64,000 nt of DNA from Okapia johnstoni (GCA_024291935.2 CM044316.1:7432501-7496500); one strand, 5' to 3'; positions 49,907 to 61,392 are shown, counted from the first letter of the stretch. Numbers and translations are program-made. Notes: a model not told the origin generated them from the sequence alone.

Positions 49907-50649
49907 AGCATTGCCCTGGGTCCCAGGTGAACAAAAATGGGCATTCACCATCAACCAGACTACCTGGCATGGATTAAGGCCCCAGGTAAACAAAGACACT
50001 TTTATCAGGCAGGATATTCCAGGGGTTCAGAGGTCATGTTTCAGGAAGCAGTCTAGGGCCAGTCCTTTCTTTGGGATGTGCAGGCTTTGAGCACCCCTTA
50101 GCCTCCGAGTTAAACCTTTTACTTCATATACCCCATTGTTGGAAACTGGGAAAGCAGGTCCCATGGAGATAAGTAGTGGGGACTTATAACCCCGACAATT
50201 GACCCCTGGGACTAATTGGCCTGGACATTCCCAGGCTGGCCCCAGGGCGCTCCTTATATGCAAGGGTGGATGTTGGAGTTTAACCATTATTTTCTTGCAG
50301 GCTAATGAACCAGGTGGGAAATTACATGAGACTTTACTAAAGGTGTGGGGAAAACAAGGAAAAACAGAAGATAACATGATTCTAGCTGTTATAAATATAA
50401 CTCAACTCCATGATCCTTTTGTCTAAGAAATATAACATTAATTTTTTCTAAATCAAATTAAGCTTCACTTGAGCACTTACTTCTCCCAAAGGCAGGGGGA
50501 GGATAGGGTGGGAAATTCAAACATGGGTAGGTTTTGGGATGCTCCATCCTGTATTTCTTAAAGGTTTTAAGAGAACTCTTGAGCATAAGCAATTGAGAGA
50601 ACTTGGGAGAAGCGCTCCAGAAATCTTTAATCTATTTAATCTATCTCAC

Positions 50650-51235
50650 CATGGAACCAAAATCACTGTGAATGGTGACTGCAGCCATGAAATTAAAAGA
50701 TGCTTGCTCCTTGGAAGAAAAGGTGTGACAAACCTAGACAGCATATTAATAAAGCAGAGGCATCACTTTGCCAACAAAAGTCTGTGTAGTCAAAGCTATG
50801 GTTTTTCCAGTCGTCATGTACAGGTGTGAGAGTTGGACCATAAGGAAGCTGATGGCCGAAGAATTGATGCCTTCAAATTGTGATGCTGGAGAAGACTTGC
50901 GAGAGTCCCTTGGACAGCAAGGAAATCAAATCAGTCAATCCTAAAGCAAATCAACCTTGAATATTCATTGGAAGGATTGATATTGAAGCTGAACTTCCAG
51001 TACTTTGGCCACCTGACGTGAAGAGCCGATTCATTGGAAAAGACTATGCTGCTGGGAAAGATTGAGAGCAAGAGGAGAAGGGAGTGACAGAGGATGAGAT
51101 GGTTGGATGGCATCATTGACCAATGGACATGAGTTTGAGCAAGCTCTGGGAGATGGTGAAGGACAGGGAAGCCTGGTGTACTGTAGTTTGTGGGGTCACA
51201 AAGAGTTGGACATGACTTAGTGACTGAACAACAGT
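50650..51235 (+). mobile_element. Bov-B LINE 3' fragment
   Basis: Forward Bov-B end (ATCACTGTGAATGGTGACTGC, GCCACCTGACGTGAAGAGCC, GTGACTGAACAAC). Frame broken repeatedly. Confidence 0.9.
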
Positions 51236-51544
51236 TGGAGACAATTATGGTAAGAATTTAGAAGTATTCCGTGAGAAGACAAGAAGTTCATCCGCTTATA
51301 AAATATTCTACTCTACAATGGACAGTGGAGAACTTTGCCTGAGATCCCAGTGTTAAACTAGAATTTCAGCTTCTAGCTCTACCCACCCCATGTAAGTGTT
51401 CTGTGTCCCCAGAGGGCTCCTGTGGAAGCAGGGTACGCTAGTTCTTTAGGGATGCCATGACAAAGTACCACAGATTGAGTGGCTTAAACAACAGAAAATT
51501 ATTTTTTTACCATCGTTTTGGAGGTTAGAAGTCCTAGATCAAGG

Positions 51545-51735
51545 AGTTCCCTGGTGGTCCAGTGGCGAAGACTCTGCGCTCACAATGCAGGGAGTCCTGG
51601 GTTCTATCCTTGGTCAGGGAACTAGATCCCACATTCCATAACTAAGAGTTCTCGCGCTTCAATGAAGATCAAAGATCCTGCATGCCACAACTAAGACCCG
51701 GGACAGCCAAATAAATAAACATTACAAAATAAAGT
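51545..51735 (+). repeat. CHR-type SINE
   Basis: Forward copy (GTTCCCTGGTGGTCCAGTGG) with AAATAAATAAAC in its tail, directly before the RPL23A pseudogene. Confidence 0.85.
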
Positions 51736-51737
51736 CA

Positions 51738-52200
51738 CGCCTTTTCATGAAGATGGCACCAACGGTGAAGAAGGAAGCCTCTGCCCCTCTGAAAGCTGAA
51801 GCCAAAGCAAAGGCTTTGAAGGCCGGGAAAGCAGTATTGAAAGGTGTCCACAGCCACAAAAAAGAGAAGATCCGGACGTCACCCACCTTCCGGCGGCCCA
51901 AAACACTGCGGCTCAGGAGGCAGCTCAAATATCCTCAGAAGAGCTCCTGGGAGAAACAAACCTGACCACCATGCTGTCATCTAATTCCCGCTCACCACCA
52001 AGTCAGTCACCAAAAAACCAACTGGTATTCACTGTGGATGTCAAGGCCAACAAGCACCAAATTAAACAAGCTGTGAAGAAGCTGTATGACATTGATGTGG
52101 CTGAGGTCAATACTCTGATCCAGCTGGCTAATTCCAAATATAAAATACAACTGAGTCCAGCTGGCTAATTCCAAATATAAAAGTTTTCACTGTGTTAAAA
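51738..52200 (+). pseudogene. RPL23A: RPL23A processed pseudogene
   Basis: An intronless copy of the ribosomal protein L23a mRNA. The first part (51753-51965) reads [20 protein letters not shown] then [20 protein letters not shown] and hits a stop after frame loss. The second part (from about 52018) reads [19 protein letters not shown] then [10 protein letters not shown]. The coding end is then missing and replaced by 3' UTR-like sequence, present twice as a 25-bp repeat (52121-52145 and 52158-52182). An A-rich end lies at about 52195-52220. Possible flanking repeat AAGTCA at about 51732 and 52226. Non-functional. Confidence 0.93.
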
Positions 52201-52414
52201 CAGCAACAACAACAAAAATAACGAAGTCATGGATGAAGATGCCAGCAATGTTCGTTTCTTTTGAGGCCTCTCTCCTTGGCTTGTAGGTGGTTGTCTTTCC
52301 TTGCATCTTCGCATGGGTTTCCCTCTGTGTGTGTCTGAGTCTTAATCTCTTCTTCTTCAGGAAACCGGTCAAATTGGAGTAGGGCCCACCTGAATGGACT
52401 CATTTTAACTTGCG

Positions 52415-52632
52415 TGAGTGCTCAGTCGCTCCAGTCATTTCTGAGTCTTTGTGATCCTATGGATCACAGCCCCGGAGGCTCCTCTGTCCAGGGATTCTCC
52501 AGGCAAGAATACTGGAGTGGGTTGCCATGCCCTCCTCCTGGGGATCTTCCAGACCCAGGGATCGAACCCACATCTCTTATATCTCCTACATTGGTAGGCA
52601 GGTTCTTTATCACTAGTGCCGCCTGGGAAGCT
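52415..52632 (-). repeat. Bov-tA SINE
   Basis: Antisense full-length copy. An ancient repeat (GGGGGTTAGGACTTCAGCATATG) follows to about 52750. Confidence 0.88.
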
Positions 52633-52976
52633 TATTACTATGGTTTGAAGACCCCATCTTGAAATTCAGCCACATTCCCAGGTATAGGGGGTTAGGACTT
52701 CAGCATATGAATTTTGTAGAGGACACAACTCAGGTCATCACACAAAGTGTGACATACTGTCAAGGGATCCATGACTCCATTGCCTCCAATCCTTGGAACC
52801 CCTTCCAGCTCTATTTTCTTTATAAGCCTGCGTTTTAAAGAATAAAGAAGGTAGGGAAAGATAGATCACTTTTTTGGAGGGGGGGACTGTGGTTTCGATT
52901 TGATTTTATCCCATGGGTCAAAGGAAGTATAGACCTTAAAAATTGTTTTTATTTTGTATTTGAGTATGATTAAGGG

Positions 52977-53400
52977 GCTTCCCAGGTTTCTCAGTGGTAA
53001 GGAATTTGCCTGCCAATGCAGGAGATGCAGGAGATGTGGGTTTGATCCCTAGGTCAGGAAGATCCCCTAGAAATGGCAACCCATACCAACATTCTTGACT
53101 GGAGGGTCCCAAGGACAGAGGAGCCTGGTGCACTATAGTCCATAGTGTTGCAAGCAGTTGGAGACAACTGAAGCGACTTAGCACATAGCTGATGAGGGTT
53201 TCCCTGGTGGCTTGGACGGTAAAGAATCTGCCTGTAATGCAGGAGATCTGGGTTCAGTCCCTAGGTTGGGAAGATCCCCTGGAGAAGGAAATGGCAACCT
53301 GCTCCAGTATTCTTGCCTGGAAAATTCCATGGACAGAAGGGCCTAGCGGGCCACAGTCTATGGGGTTGCAAAGAGTTAGACAAGAGTGAGCACACATAGT
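52977..53400 (+). repeat. Two forward Bov-tA SINEs
   Basis: Copies at 52977-53185 and 53197-53400, about 10 bases apart and in the same orientation. Confidence 0.88.
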
Positions 53401-53404
53401 TATA

Positions 53405-53635
53405 GTCATCATAGCTGATTAACAATGCTGTGATAGATTCAGGTGGACAGCAAAGGGACTCAGCCATACATATACATGTATCCATTCTCCCCCAAACCCC
53501 CCTCCCACCCAGGCTGCCACATAACACTGAGCAGAGTTTCCTGTGCTACATCGTATGACCTTGTTGGCTATCTATTTTAGATAGAGCAGTGTGTACACGT
53601 TCATCCCAAACTCCCTAACTATCCCTCCCCTACAT
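53405..53635 (-). repeat. L1 3' fragment
   Basis: Antisense: GCTGATTAACAATGCTGTGA, GACAGCAAAGGGACTCAGCC, GAGCAGAGTTTCCTGTGC. Confidence 0.82.
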
Positions 53636-54034
53636 TGGAAATACAGATAATGTTTTGAGGGGAATTGGGGATTGGGTTAGATAATCTTTTCATTCTTTCA
53701 ATCCTTCATACCAGCAAGAATGAGACAAATTTATCTCTGACCACAGAAGTTTTCTTGTAAACTATGTGACCTGCTTTCTGGGTTTATCTTGAAAAGATGG
53801 ACTCTAACGTGGGGTGTGATCAAAGGCAGTCTGGAAGCTACAAGCAAGAGATGGAAACTTATGAGGATGGAATAAAGGCCATGTCCACTTGTGTTACTTC
53901 TGACCTCAGTGATGAGGGATCCTGCAGAACCCAGAGCTCTTTGTCGTGGAGATAAACGGACACACTTGGCCCAAGAGGCAGAGAGACTCAAAGAGGCTCT
54001 CAGGGAATGTAGAACAGTTGTAGGTCCGTCTGCA

Positions 54035-54268
54035 GCTTCATGTGCGTGTGTGCTAAGTTGCTTCATCCATGTACGACTCTTTGTGACTCCATGGACTGTA
54101 GCCTGCCAGGTTCCTCAGACCATGGGATTTCCCAGGCAAGAATACTGGAGTGGGTTGCCATTTCCTTCTCCAGGGGATCTTCCTGACTCAGGAATCAAAC
54201 CCGTGTCTTTTATTTCTTCTGCACTGGCAGGTGGGTTCTTTACCACTAGTGCCACCTGGGAGGCTCCT
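54035..54268 (-). repeat. Bov-tA SINE
   Basis: Antisense full-length copy. Confidence 0.9.
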
Positions 54269-54559
54269 TTTTGAAGCTCTGGATTTTATTAAGGTCCTCT
54301 GTTTTGGCAAGCTCCTTTGACACCATGCTGGGGAGAAGTATGGTACAATCTTGTTCTTTACCACTAGTGCCCCCTGGACGGCCTCTGCAGCTTCATGCCA
54401 GTGGGCAAATCAGCAGCCTTTCAGCAGTGTGTGTGTGTGTGTCCACAAATGGCAGCTGATTCCTGTAACCCTCCAAATATACTAAGAATCTTCCTTAGGG
54501 TCTGTATTAGTTCCCTATGGCTGCTGTTACACATTATCACAATGTAGGTGCCTTATAGG

Positions 54560-54762
54560 GCTTCCCCAGCCATTCAGCAGTGAACAATCTGCCTGCAATG
54601 CAGGAGACTTGGGTTTGATTCCTGGGTCGGGAAGATCCTGTGGAGGAGGGCATGCCAATCCACTCCACTATTCACTCCTGGAGAATCCCATTGCTCAGAG
54701 GAGACTGGTGGGCTATCGTCCTTCAGGTTGCAAAGAGTCGAACATGACTGAAGCAATGAACA
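54560..54762 (+). repeat. Bov-tA SINE
   Basis: Forward copy inside an older repeat (TTAGTTCCCTATGGCTGCTG to its left). Confidence 0.88.
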
Positions 54763-54847
54763 GAAATTGCTTTCTTACATTTCTGAAGCCTGATAATCCA
54801 AAATCAAGTTGTCAGTAGGGCTGAACTCCCCCTTAAGGCTTTAGGGC

Positions 54848-55365
54848 AGGGATCCCAAAACTTTTGGGCTTCTCAGGTGGCCCTAGTGTTAAAGAACCCA
54901 CCTGCCAGTGCAGGAGACGTAGGAGATGTGGGTTCAATCCCTGGGTCAGGAAGATTCCTTGGAGGAGGGCATGGCAGCCCATTCCAATAGTTTTGCCTGG
55001 AGAATCCCTTGGACAGAGGAGCCTGGCGGGATGTGGTTCATAGGGTCTCAAAGAATCAGACATGACTGAATTGACTTAGCACGCATGTACCCCAACCTTT
55101 TTGGCACCAGGGACTGGTTTCGTGGAAGACAGTATTTCCATAGACATGGGGTTGGGGGCATGGTTTCAGGATGATTCAAGCACCTTATGTTTATTGAGTT
55201 TGTTGAGCAGGAGGTGGAACTCATGTGGCAATGCAAGCAAAGGGGAGCACCTGTAAATACAGGTGAAGCTTCACTTGCTGGCCTGCTGCTCACTTCCTGC
55301 TATATGGCCCAGTTCCTAACAGGCCATAGACTATGGGTTCATGGCCTGGGGGTTGGGAACCCCTG
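54848..55365. repeat. hAT-type DNA transposon with nested Bov-tA
   Basis: Begins CAGGGATCCC and ends GGGTTGGGAACCCCTG, inverted termini of a hAT element. The 8-bp flanks CTTTAGGG and TTTTAGGA resemble each other. A forward Bov-tA at about 54869-55085 sits between CCCAAAACTTTT and CCCCAACCTTTT. Confidence 0.75.
54869..55085 (+). repeat. Bov-tA SINE nested in hAT element
   Basis: Forward full-length copy (GGGCTTCTCAGGTGGCCCTAG to TGAATTGACTTAGCACGC). Confidence 0.9.
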
Positions 55366-55514
55366 TTTTAGGAGAGAATCAATCCTTGCTTCTTCCAGCT
55401 TCTTGTGGCTTCAAGAGTTTCTTGCCTGTGGCCATGTCACTCCAATTTCTGCCTTTATATTATAGGATTTTCTCTTCTTTATGTCTTCTGTATCTTTTAA
55501 TTTTGTTTGGATAA

Positions 55515-55760
55515 AACTTTTCTCCTTATTTTTCTTTCTCTATTTATGTGGCTGTGTCAGGTCTTAGTTGTGACATGCAGGATTTTGTTGCGGCACAGGG
55601 TCTCTCTAGCTGTGGCAAGTGGGCTCAGTAGTTGTAGCGTGGGCTTTCATTGTTCCGTGGCTTGTGGAATCTTAGTTCACCAACCAGAGATCCAACTCAA
55701 GTCCTCTGCATTTCAAGGTGGATTCTTAACCATTGGACCATCAGGAAAGTCCTCCTCCTG
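55515..55760 (-). repeat. CHR-type SINE
   Basis: Antisense (GGCTGTGTCAGGTCTTAG to CCATTGGACCATCAGG). Confidence 0.82.
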
Positions 55761-55929
55761 TATCTTCTAAGGAACTGTCATTGGATTTAGGGCACACCCA
55801 AGTAATCCACAGTTATCTCATTTCAAGCCCCTTAACTTAATTACAATGGCAAAGAAGCTTTTTCTAAAAAGGTCACATTCACAGGTTCTGGGAAGGCATA
55901 TCTTTTGTGGTGTTGCCTATAAAGCCACT

Positions 55930-56700
55930 ATGTGGTACAGGAAATGTAGCTCAGTCTAGTTAAGACAAAGATTTTAGTGGTCCCAGGGAATAGAGCTGTG
56001 AGTCAGGCAAGAGAAGACAGCCATAAAAGGTGTGTTTATCAAGCCAGTTACCACCACGATCGACTGGTGGACTTCTGCTCGGAAAGACAGGGAGCCAGTA
56101 CAAATATATGTGCTACAGACTTATCATACCCAATGCGCAAGTGATTTACGCACCAACTCCTGTTGGTCTCTGGTTAAGGAGCGATTCCTGGGACATTAAT
56201 TCTCTGAACATGGGCAGGGCAGACTAGAGAAATCCCTTAGGCAAAGGATGCAGATAAGAAAGTTGGAAGCCAGACAGAATGTGCTAAAATGGTAAATGAT
56301 GAAGGGATATCTTCTATATTATATTTCTCCATTCCATCTTCCTGGGATGCAGTTGCAGTGACTGTAAGGGCAGAAGCCATTTTGTGGCCATGAGGATGGA
56401 AGACCCATGCTAGAGATAGAGCAGAAAAGCAGAAGGGTCTTGAGTACTTGAAGGTCAGCTTTGAACTGTTTAGCTCCAGACTTCATGTTTCAGAAATGGA
56501 ATATACATCACTAAGTGTTGATGTGACTGAAAGTTATTCAGAAAAAAGTCACTTCTTCCAGTTGATTTCATTCACACAGCCTCAGAAAACATCTCTGTAA
56601 ATGAGTTTGCAGGGCAGCATTTCCCTAATAGGTATACATCTCACCACTGTGAAGATACATATTAAATACATGAGATTTAGTTTATTTTTTAAGAAATTTA
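55930..56700. other. Repeat-poor stretch, nothing identified
   Basis: No gene, RNA or repeat recognised between the CHR SINE complex and the next Bov-B. Confidence 0.5.
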
Positions 56701-56721
56701 AATCATGACTAAATGTAACAG

Positions 56722-57075
56722 TGTTGGAGAAGACTCTTGAGAGTCCCTTGGACTGCAAGAAGATCCAACCAGTCCATCCTAAAGGAGATCAGTCCTGAGT
56801 GTTCATTGGAAGGACTGATGTTGAAGCTGAAACTCCAATACTTTGGCCACCTGATGCGAAGAGCTGACTCATTGGAAAAGACCCTGATGCTGGGAAAGAT
56901 TGAGGGCAGGAGGAGAAGGGGATGACAGAGGATGAGATGGCTGGATGGCATCACTGACTCGATGGACATGGGTTTGGGTGGACTCTGGGAGTTGGTGATG
57001 GACAGGGAGGCCTGGTGTGCTGCGATTCATGGGGTCGCAAAGAGTCAGACATGACTGAGTGACTGAACTGAACTG
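56722..57075 (+). mobile_element. Bov-B LINE, short 5'-truncated insertion
   Basis: A 354-bp Bov-B end bounded by a perfect 11-bp duplication AAATGTAACAG at 56711-56721 and 57076-57086. It carries the last codons of the reverse transcriptase (RVPWTARRSNQSILKEISPE) and the GACTGAACTGAACTG end. Confidence 0.94.
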
Positions 57076-57277
57076 AAATGTAACAGAAAATACCAAGTTC
57101 AATTTATATGAAGTTAAAATTCATATGGTTACAAATTGAAAAAGGGAAACAAAGACATATTATGAGGCTGTGAAGACCCAAGAAAAGTTTTTCTTTTAAA
57201 AAATGAGTATTAGGAAAGAAAAACATTAAATGAAGGAAGCCAGGATGTCTGGTCCTCAATATTATGTGCCCAGTTAC

Positions 57278-58236
57278 TTAGAGTCCTCTGAAGGCCCTGT
57301 GAACGAGAGATGGTGCCCAGCTGACGAGTCTTCCGAAGGTCCCCTTCATGTCCCTGTTCCTCAGACTGTATATGAAGGGGCCCAGCATGGGGGTGACCAT
57401 GGTGTACATCACCGAGGCCACCAGACTTGTCCTAGAGGATGAAGTGACTGCAGAACTGAGGTAGAACCCTAGGCCTGTGCTATAGAAGAAGGAAACCACT
57501 GCGAGGTGAGACCCACAGGTGGAAAAGGCTTTGTACTTTCCCCTGGCTGATGAAAGTCTCAGGATGGAGGAGGAAATCTTAGAGTAAGAAAAGAGGATCC
57601 CAGAGAGAGGAAAAATACCTAGGATAATAGTCATAAAATAAACCACTGTGTTATTGATGAGGATATTTGAACAGGCAAGCTTCAGGACTTCAGGAAGATC
57701 ACAGAAAAAGTGTGGGATCTTCATGCTTCTGCAGAAAGATAGCTTCAAAAGGGTTAAGGTCATGAGTAGGGAGCCTGTGACACTGAGGCACCAGCACCCA
57801 AGAGCCAGCAACCCACAGACCTGGGGGTTCATGACGACCATGTAGTGCAAGGGGTGACAGATGGCCACGAAACGGTCATAGACCATCATGGTCAAGAGTA
57901 AATTGTCCAGGCATCCAAACACAATGAAAAAAGTACCTGGCTGAGGCAGCTTGCATAGGTGATAACTTTGCTCTGTGTCTGGAGGTTCAGCAGCATCTTT
58001 GGGATGGTGGTGGAGGTGAAACCGATGTCAGCAAAGGACAGGTTGGAGAGGAAGAAATACATGGGGGTGTGGAGGTGGGAGTCTGAGATGACAGCTAGGA
58101 TGATGGCCAGGTTCCCAGTAAATGTGACTAGGTACATGGACAGAAACAGCCCGAAGAGGAGAGGCTGCAGGTCTGGGTCTTCTGTGAATCCCAGGAGGAG
58201 AAAGTTTCTGACTTCTGTTTGGTTTCCTCTTTCCAT
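57278..58236 (-). pseudogene. Olfactory receptor, OR7C-like, single-base frameshift
   Basis: A seven-helix class II odorant receptor frame of about 319 codons, read from 58236 ([12 protein letters not shown]-glycosylation NQT) to 57278. The N-terminal part carries [19 protein letters not shown]. At the run of six A on the plus strand (57927-57932; six T in the gene) one base appears to be missing: the first frame runs into a stop and the second begins inside [20 protein letters not shown]. The rest is intact, including [15 protein letters not shown] and [13 protein letters not shown]. In helix 7 the usual NPxIY reads GPFIY, with two base changes in that codon. It is either a recent pseudogene or a sequencing error at the homopolymer, plus an unusual residue. 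It resembles human OR7C1 as I recall it. Confidence 0.9.
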
Positions 58237-58429
58237 GAGTCTGCTGGGCTAGCCAACAAGGAGGAAAAAAGCGATACCAAATTTACCCCAAATGAACATT
58301 CCCCAGAAAGACAGAAATATCCTTAACCCAAACCCAAGGAGATCATGAAGTCATTCATTTTGGCTATGGATTGACTTTCTTTGATGACAAATTGTGGTTA
58401 CTGTTGACATCCAGAAAGATTGTCTCAAG

Positions 58430-58835
58430 TTCAGCACTTCTCAAATTGTGGTTCCTGAGCACCACCAGCAACCCCTAGAAATGTTAGAAATACACATTTT
58501 TTTTAGGCTTGTCTGACCTGAATGTGTGCTCAGTTGCTCAGTTGTGTGTCTGACTCTTGGCGACCCTATGGACTGTAGCTTTCCAGACCCCTCTGTCCAT
58601 GGGATTTCCCAGGCAAGAATACTGGAGTGGGTTGCAATTTCCTCCTCCTGGAGATCTTCCCAACCCGGGTATAGAACCTGCATCTCCTGTATCTCCTGCA
58701 TTGGCAGGTGGATTCTTTTCCACTGAGTCATCTCTGACCTACTGAATCAGATACGCTGGGTGTGAAGCCAGCACTTGGCGCTTCAACAAGCCCTCATGGA
58801 AATTCTGACACATACAAGTTTGAGAAGCACTGCTC
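58430..58835 (+). repeat. MER5A-type hAT element split by Bov-tA
   Basis: Begins TCTCAAATTGTGGTTCCTG and ends AGTTTGAGAAGCACTGCTCTAG, with ACTGAATCAGATACGCTGGG inside. The Bov-tA at 58520-58732 interrupts it. Confidence 0.88.
58520..58732 (-). repeat. Bov-tA SINE nested in MER5A
   Basis: Antisense copy flanked by the perfect 8-bp duplication TCTGACCT at 58512-58519 and 58733-58740. Confidence 0.93.
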
Positions 58836-59174
58836 TAGTGCTTGCCTGCATCCCCAAACAATCATCCCTTTCCTGGAATCCCTGATGACTACTCTTGAGC
58901 GTTCTACTCACTGCTTATGGGAATGGGGAATTACCTAACTCTAGGCAGTTCTTCTCACTCATTGGGAGTTTCTTAGATCCTCTGGACCTTGGATGCTCCT
59001 TTTGCTAAAAAAGAAAAAAACCCTAATGTTATCGTTACTCACCATTTACATTTCATTTATATTATCAATGTCCCTATATAAATTCAATCAAAATTGAATT
59101 TCTAAATAGAGATTCCTAGACTTTCTAAATATTGAGTTTATCTTCACATAAATCATTTTTTATTTTTAGCTTTG

Positions 59175-59388
59175 GGTGAGTGCGTGCTTAGTCGTGTTCC
59201 ACTCTTTGAGACCCCATGGGTCTGTAGCCCGCCAGGCTCCTCTGTCCATGGAAACTTCCAGGCAGTAATACTGAAGTATGTTGCCATTTCCTACCCCCAA
59301 GGGGATCTTCCCAACCCAGGGATGGAACCTGAGTCTCCTGCATTGGTTGGTGGATTTTTTTTTACCACTGAGCAACCTGTGAAGCCCA
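59175..59388 (-). repeat. Bov-tA SINE
   Basis: Antisense full-length copy with a T-run near 59357. Confidence 0.9.
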
Positions 59389-59424
59389 TAAAAACATACC
59401 TATCATCTCCAAATGGCATTTCCT

Positions 59425-60185
59425 TATGGCAGAAAGTGAAGAAGAACTAAAGAGCCTCTTGATGAAAGTGAAAGAGGAGAGTGAAAAAGTTGGCTTAAAG
59501 CCCAACGTTCAGAAAACTGAGATCATGGCATCTGGTCCCATCACTTCATGGGAAATAGATGGGGAAACAGTGGAAACGGTGTCAGACTTTATTTTTTTGG
59601 GCTCCAAAATCACTGCTGATGGTGATTGCAGCCATGAAATTAAAAGACGCTTACTCCTTGGAAGGAAGGTTATGGCCAACCTAGATAGCATATTTAAAAG
59701 CAGAGACATTACTCTGCCAACAAAAATCCATCTAGTCAAGGCTGTGGTTTTTCCAGTGGTCATGTATGGATGTGAGAGTTGGACGGTGAAGAAAGGTGAG
59801 CGCTGCAGAATTGATGCTTTTGAACTGTGATGTTGGAGAAGACTCTTGAGAGTCCCTTGGACTGCAAGGAGATCCAACCAGTCCATCCTAAAGGAGATCA
59901 GTCCTGGGTGTTCATTGGAAGGACTGATGTTGAAGCTGAAACTCCAGTACTTTGGCCACTTCATGCGAAGAGTTGACTCATTGGAAAAAACCCTAATGCT
60001 GGGAAGGATTGGGGGCAGGAGGAGAAGGGGACGACAGAGGATGAGATGGTTGGATAGCATCACTGACTCGATGGACATGGGTTTGGGTAGACTCCGGGAG
60101 TTGGTGATGGACAGAGACGCCTGTCTTGCTGTAATACATGGGGTCGCAAAGAGTCGGACACGACTGAGCGACTGAACTGAACAGA
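59425..60185 (+). mobile_element. Bov-B LINE 3' fragment, best preserved
   Basis: Two consecutive open stretches of 134 codons (MAESEEELKSLLMKVKEESE onwards, through VVMYGCESW) and 109 codons (MRVPWTARRSNQSILKEISP through [12 protein letters not shown]) cover the C-terminus of the Bov-B reverse transcriptase ORF with one stop between them. This is the least decayed Bov-B copy here. It lacks the endonuclease and most of the polymerase, so it is inactive. Confidence 0.93.
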
Positions 60186-60214
60186 AAAAACTTGGAAAAA
60201 CTTCCCTCGTAGCT

Positions 60215-60543
60215 CCTGGGCTACTCTGGTAGCTCATTTGGTAAAGAATCTGCCCTCAATGCAGGAGACCCTCATTCGATTCCTGGGTTGGGAAGTTCCT
60301 CAAGAGAAGGGATAGGTTACCCACTCCAGTATTCTCTGCCTTCTCTGGTGGCTCAGGTGGTAAAAAATCTACCTCCAATGCAGGAGACCTGGGCTTAATC
60401 CATGGCTTGGGAAGAGCCTCTGGAGAAGGGCATGACAACCCACTCCAGTATTCTTGCCTGGAGAATTCCATGGACAGAGGAGCCTGGTGACTATAGTCCT
60501 TGGGGCCGCAAAGAGTCGGACACGACTGAGCAACTAAGCACTT
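60215..60543 (+). repeat. Bov-tA pair in tandem
   Basis: A partial forward copy (about 60215-60336) is followed by a full forward copy (about 60337-60543). Confidence 0.85.
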
Positions 60544-60689
60544 GAGAAAACAATCTGCTGATGTCTTGGTGTAGCTTTTTCTCCCATCAGAGATGACACG
60601 GCAGCACTAGATTGCATTCTGAATGGCTGCTGCAACCTTCATATACCATTCTATATTCAGGTCCTGCACCTCAAAAACTAAGTTGTTCT

Positions 60690-61165
60690 TGTTGTTCAGT
60701 TGCTCAGTCATGTCTGACTCTGTGAGACCCAATGGAGAGTCCATGGAATTCCCCAGGCCAGAATACTGGAGTGGGTAGCCTTTCCTTTCTCCAGGGGTCT
60801 TCCCAACTCATGGAGCAGGAAATGGCAACCCACTCCATCACTCTTGCTTGGAGAATCCCATGGGTGGAGGAGCCTGGTAGGCTACCGTCCATGGGGTCGT
60901 GAAGAGTCGGACATGACTGAATGACTTCACTTTCACTTCTCATTTTCTCGCATTGGAGAAGGAAATGGCAACTCACTCCAGTGTTCTTGCCTGCAGAATC
61001 CGAGGGATGGAGGAGCCTGGTAGGCTGCTGTCTGTGGGGTCTCACAGAGTCGGACATGACTGGAGCGATTTAGTAGCAGCAGCAGCTTCCCAACTCAGGG
61101 ATTGAACCCAGGTCTCCCGCATTGCAGGTGGATTCTTTACCATCTGAGCCACAAGAAAAGCCCAG
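60690..61165 (-). repeat. Bov-tA SINE split by Bov-A2
   Basis: Antisense Bov-tA interrupted by a forward Bov-A2 dimer at 60811-61085. Confidence 0.9.
60811..61085 (+). repeat. Bov-A2 dimer nested in Bov-tA
   Basis: Forward dimer ending in AGCAGCAGCAGC. Flanked by the perfect 12-bp duplication CTTCCCAACTCA at 60799-60810 and 61086-61097. Confidence 0.94.
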
Positions 61166-61221
61166 TTTCTGCTGTATGACAAAGTAAATTAGCTATATGT
61201 ATACATATATTCCCTCCCTCT

Positions 61222-61392
61222 TGGTCGGGCTTTCCTGTCCATCGCCATCTCCCAGAGTTTGCTCAGACTCAAGTCCATTGAGTCGGTGATGCCATCCAAC
61301 CATCTCATCCTGTCGCCCCTTCTTCTCCTGCCCTCTATCTCTCCTAGCATCAGAGTCTTTTCCAATGAGTTGACTCTTTGCATCAAATGCCC
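61222..61392 (-). mobile_element. Bov-B LINE fragment
   Basis: Antisense Bov-B (TCCATTGAGTCGGTGATGCC, TTTTCCAATGAGTTGACTC), ending where a Tigger relic begins. Confidence 0.85.

Larger units (their letters stand above)
49076..50110 (-). repeat. Ancient LTR-like repeat split by two Bov-tA
   Basis: Blocks such as CATGACCACCTTCAGATTTGATG, TGAAATCAGCAAAGGCAAAAG and GTTTTTATTTAGG suggest an old antisense endogenous-retrovirus LTR of the ERVL/MaLR age class. Exact family not assigned. Bov-tA copies interrupt it at 49453-49655 (-) and 49709-49906 (+). Confidence 0.5.

Noticed and set aside
59509..60237. 242-codon minus-strand frame, the longest intergenic one near the receptors
   Set aside because: It is the antisense of the Bov-B reverse transcriptase segment; similar antisense peptides occur at every Bov-B copy.
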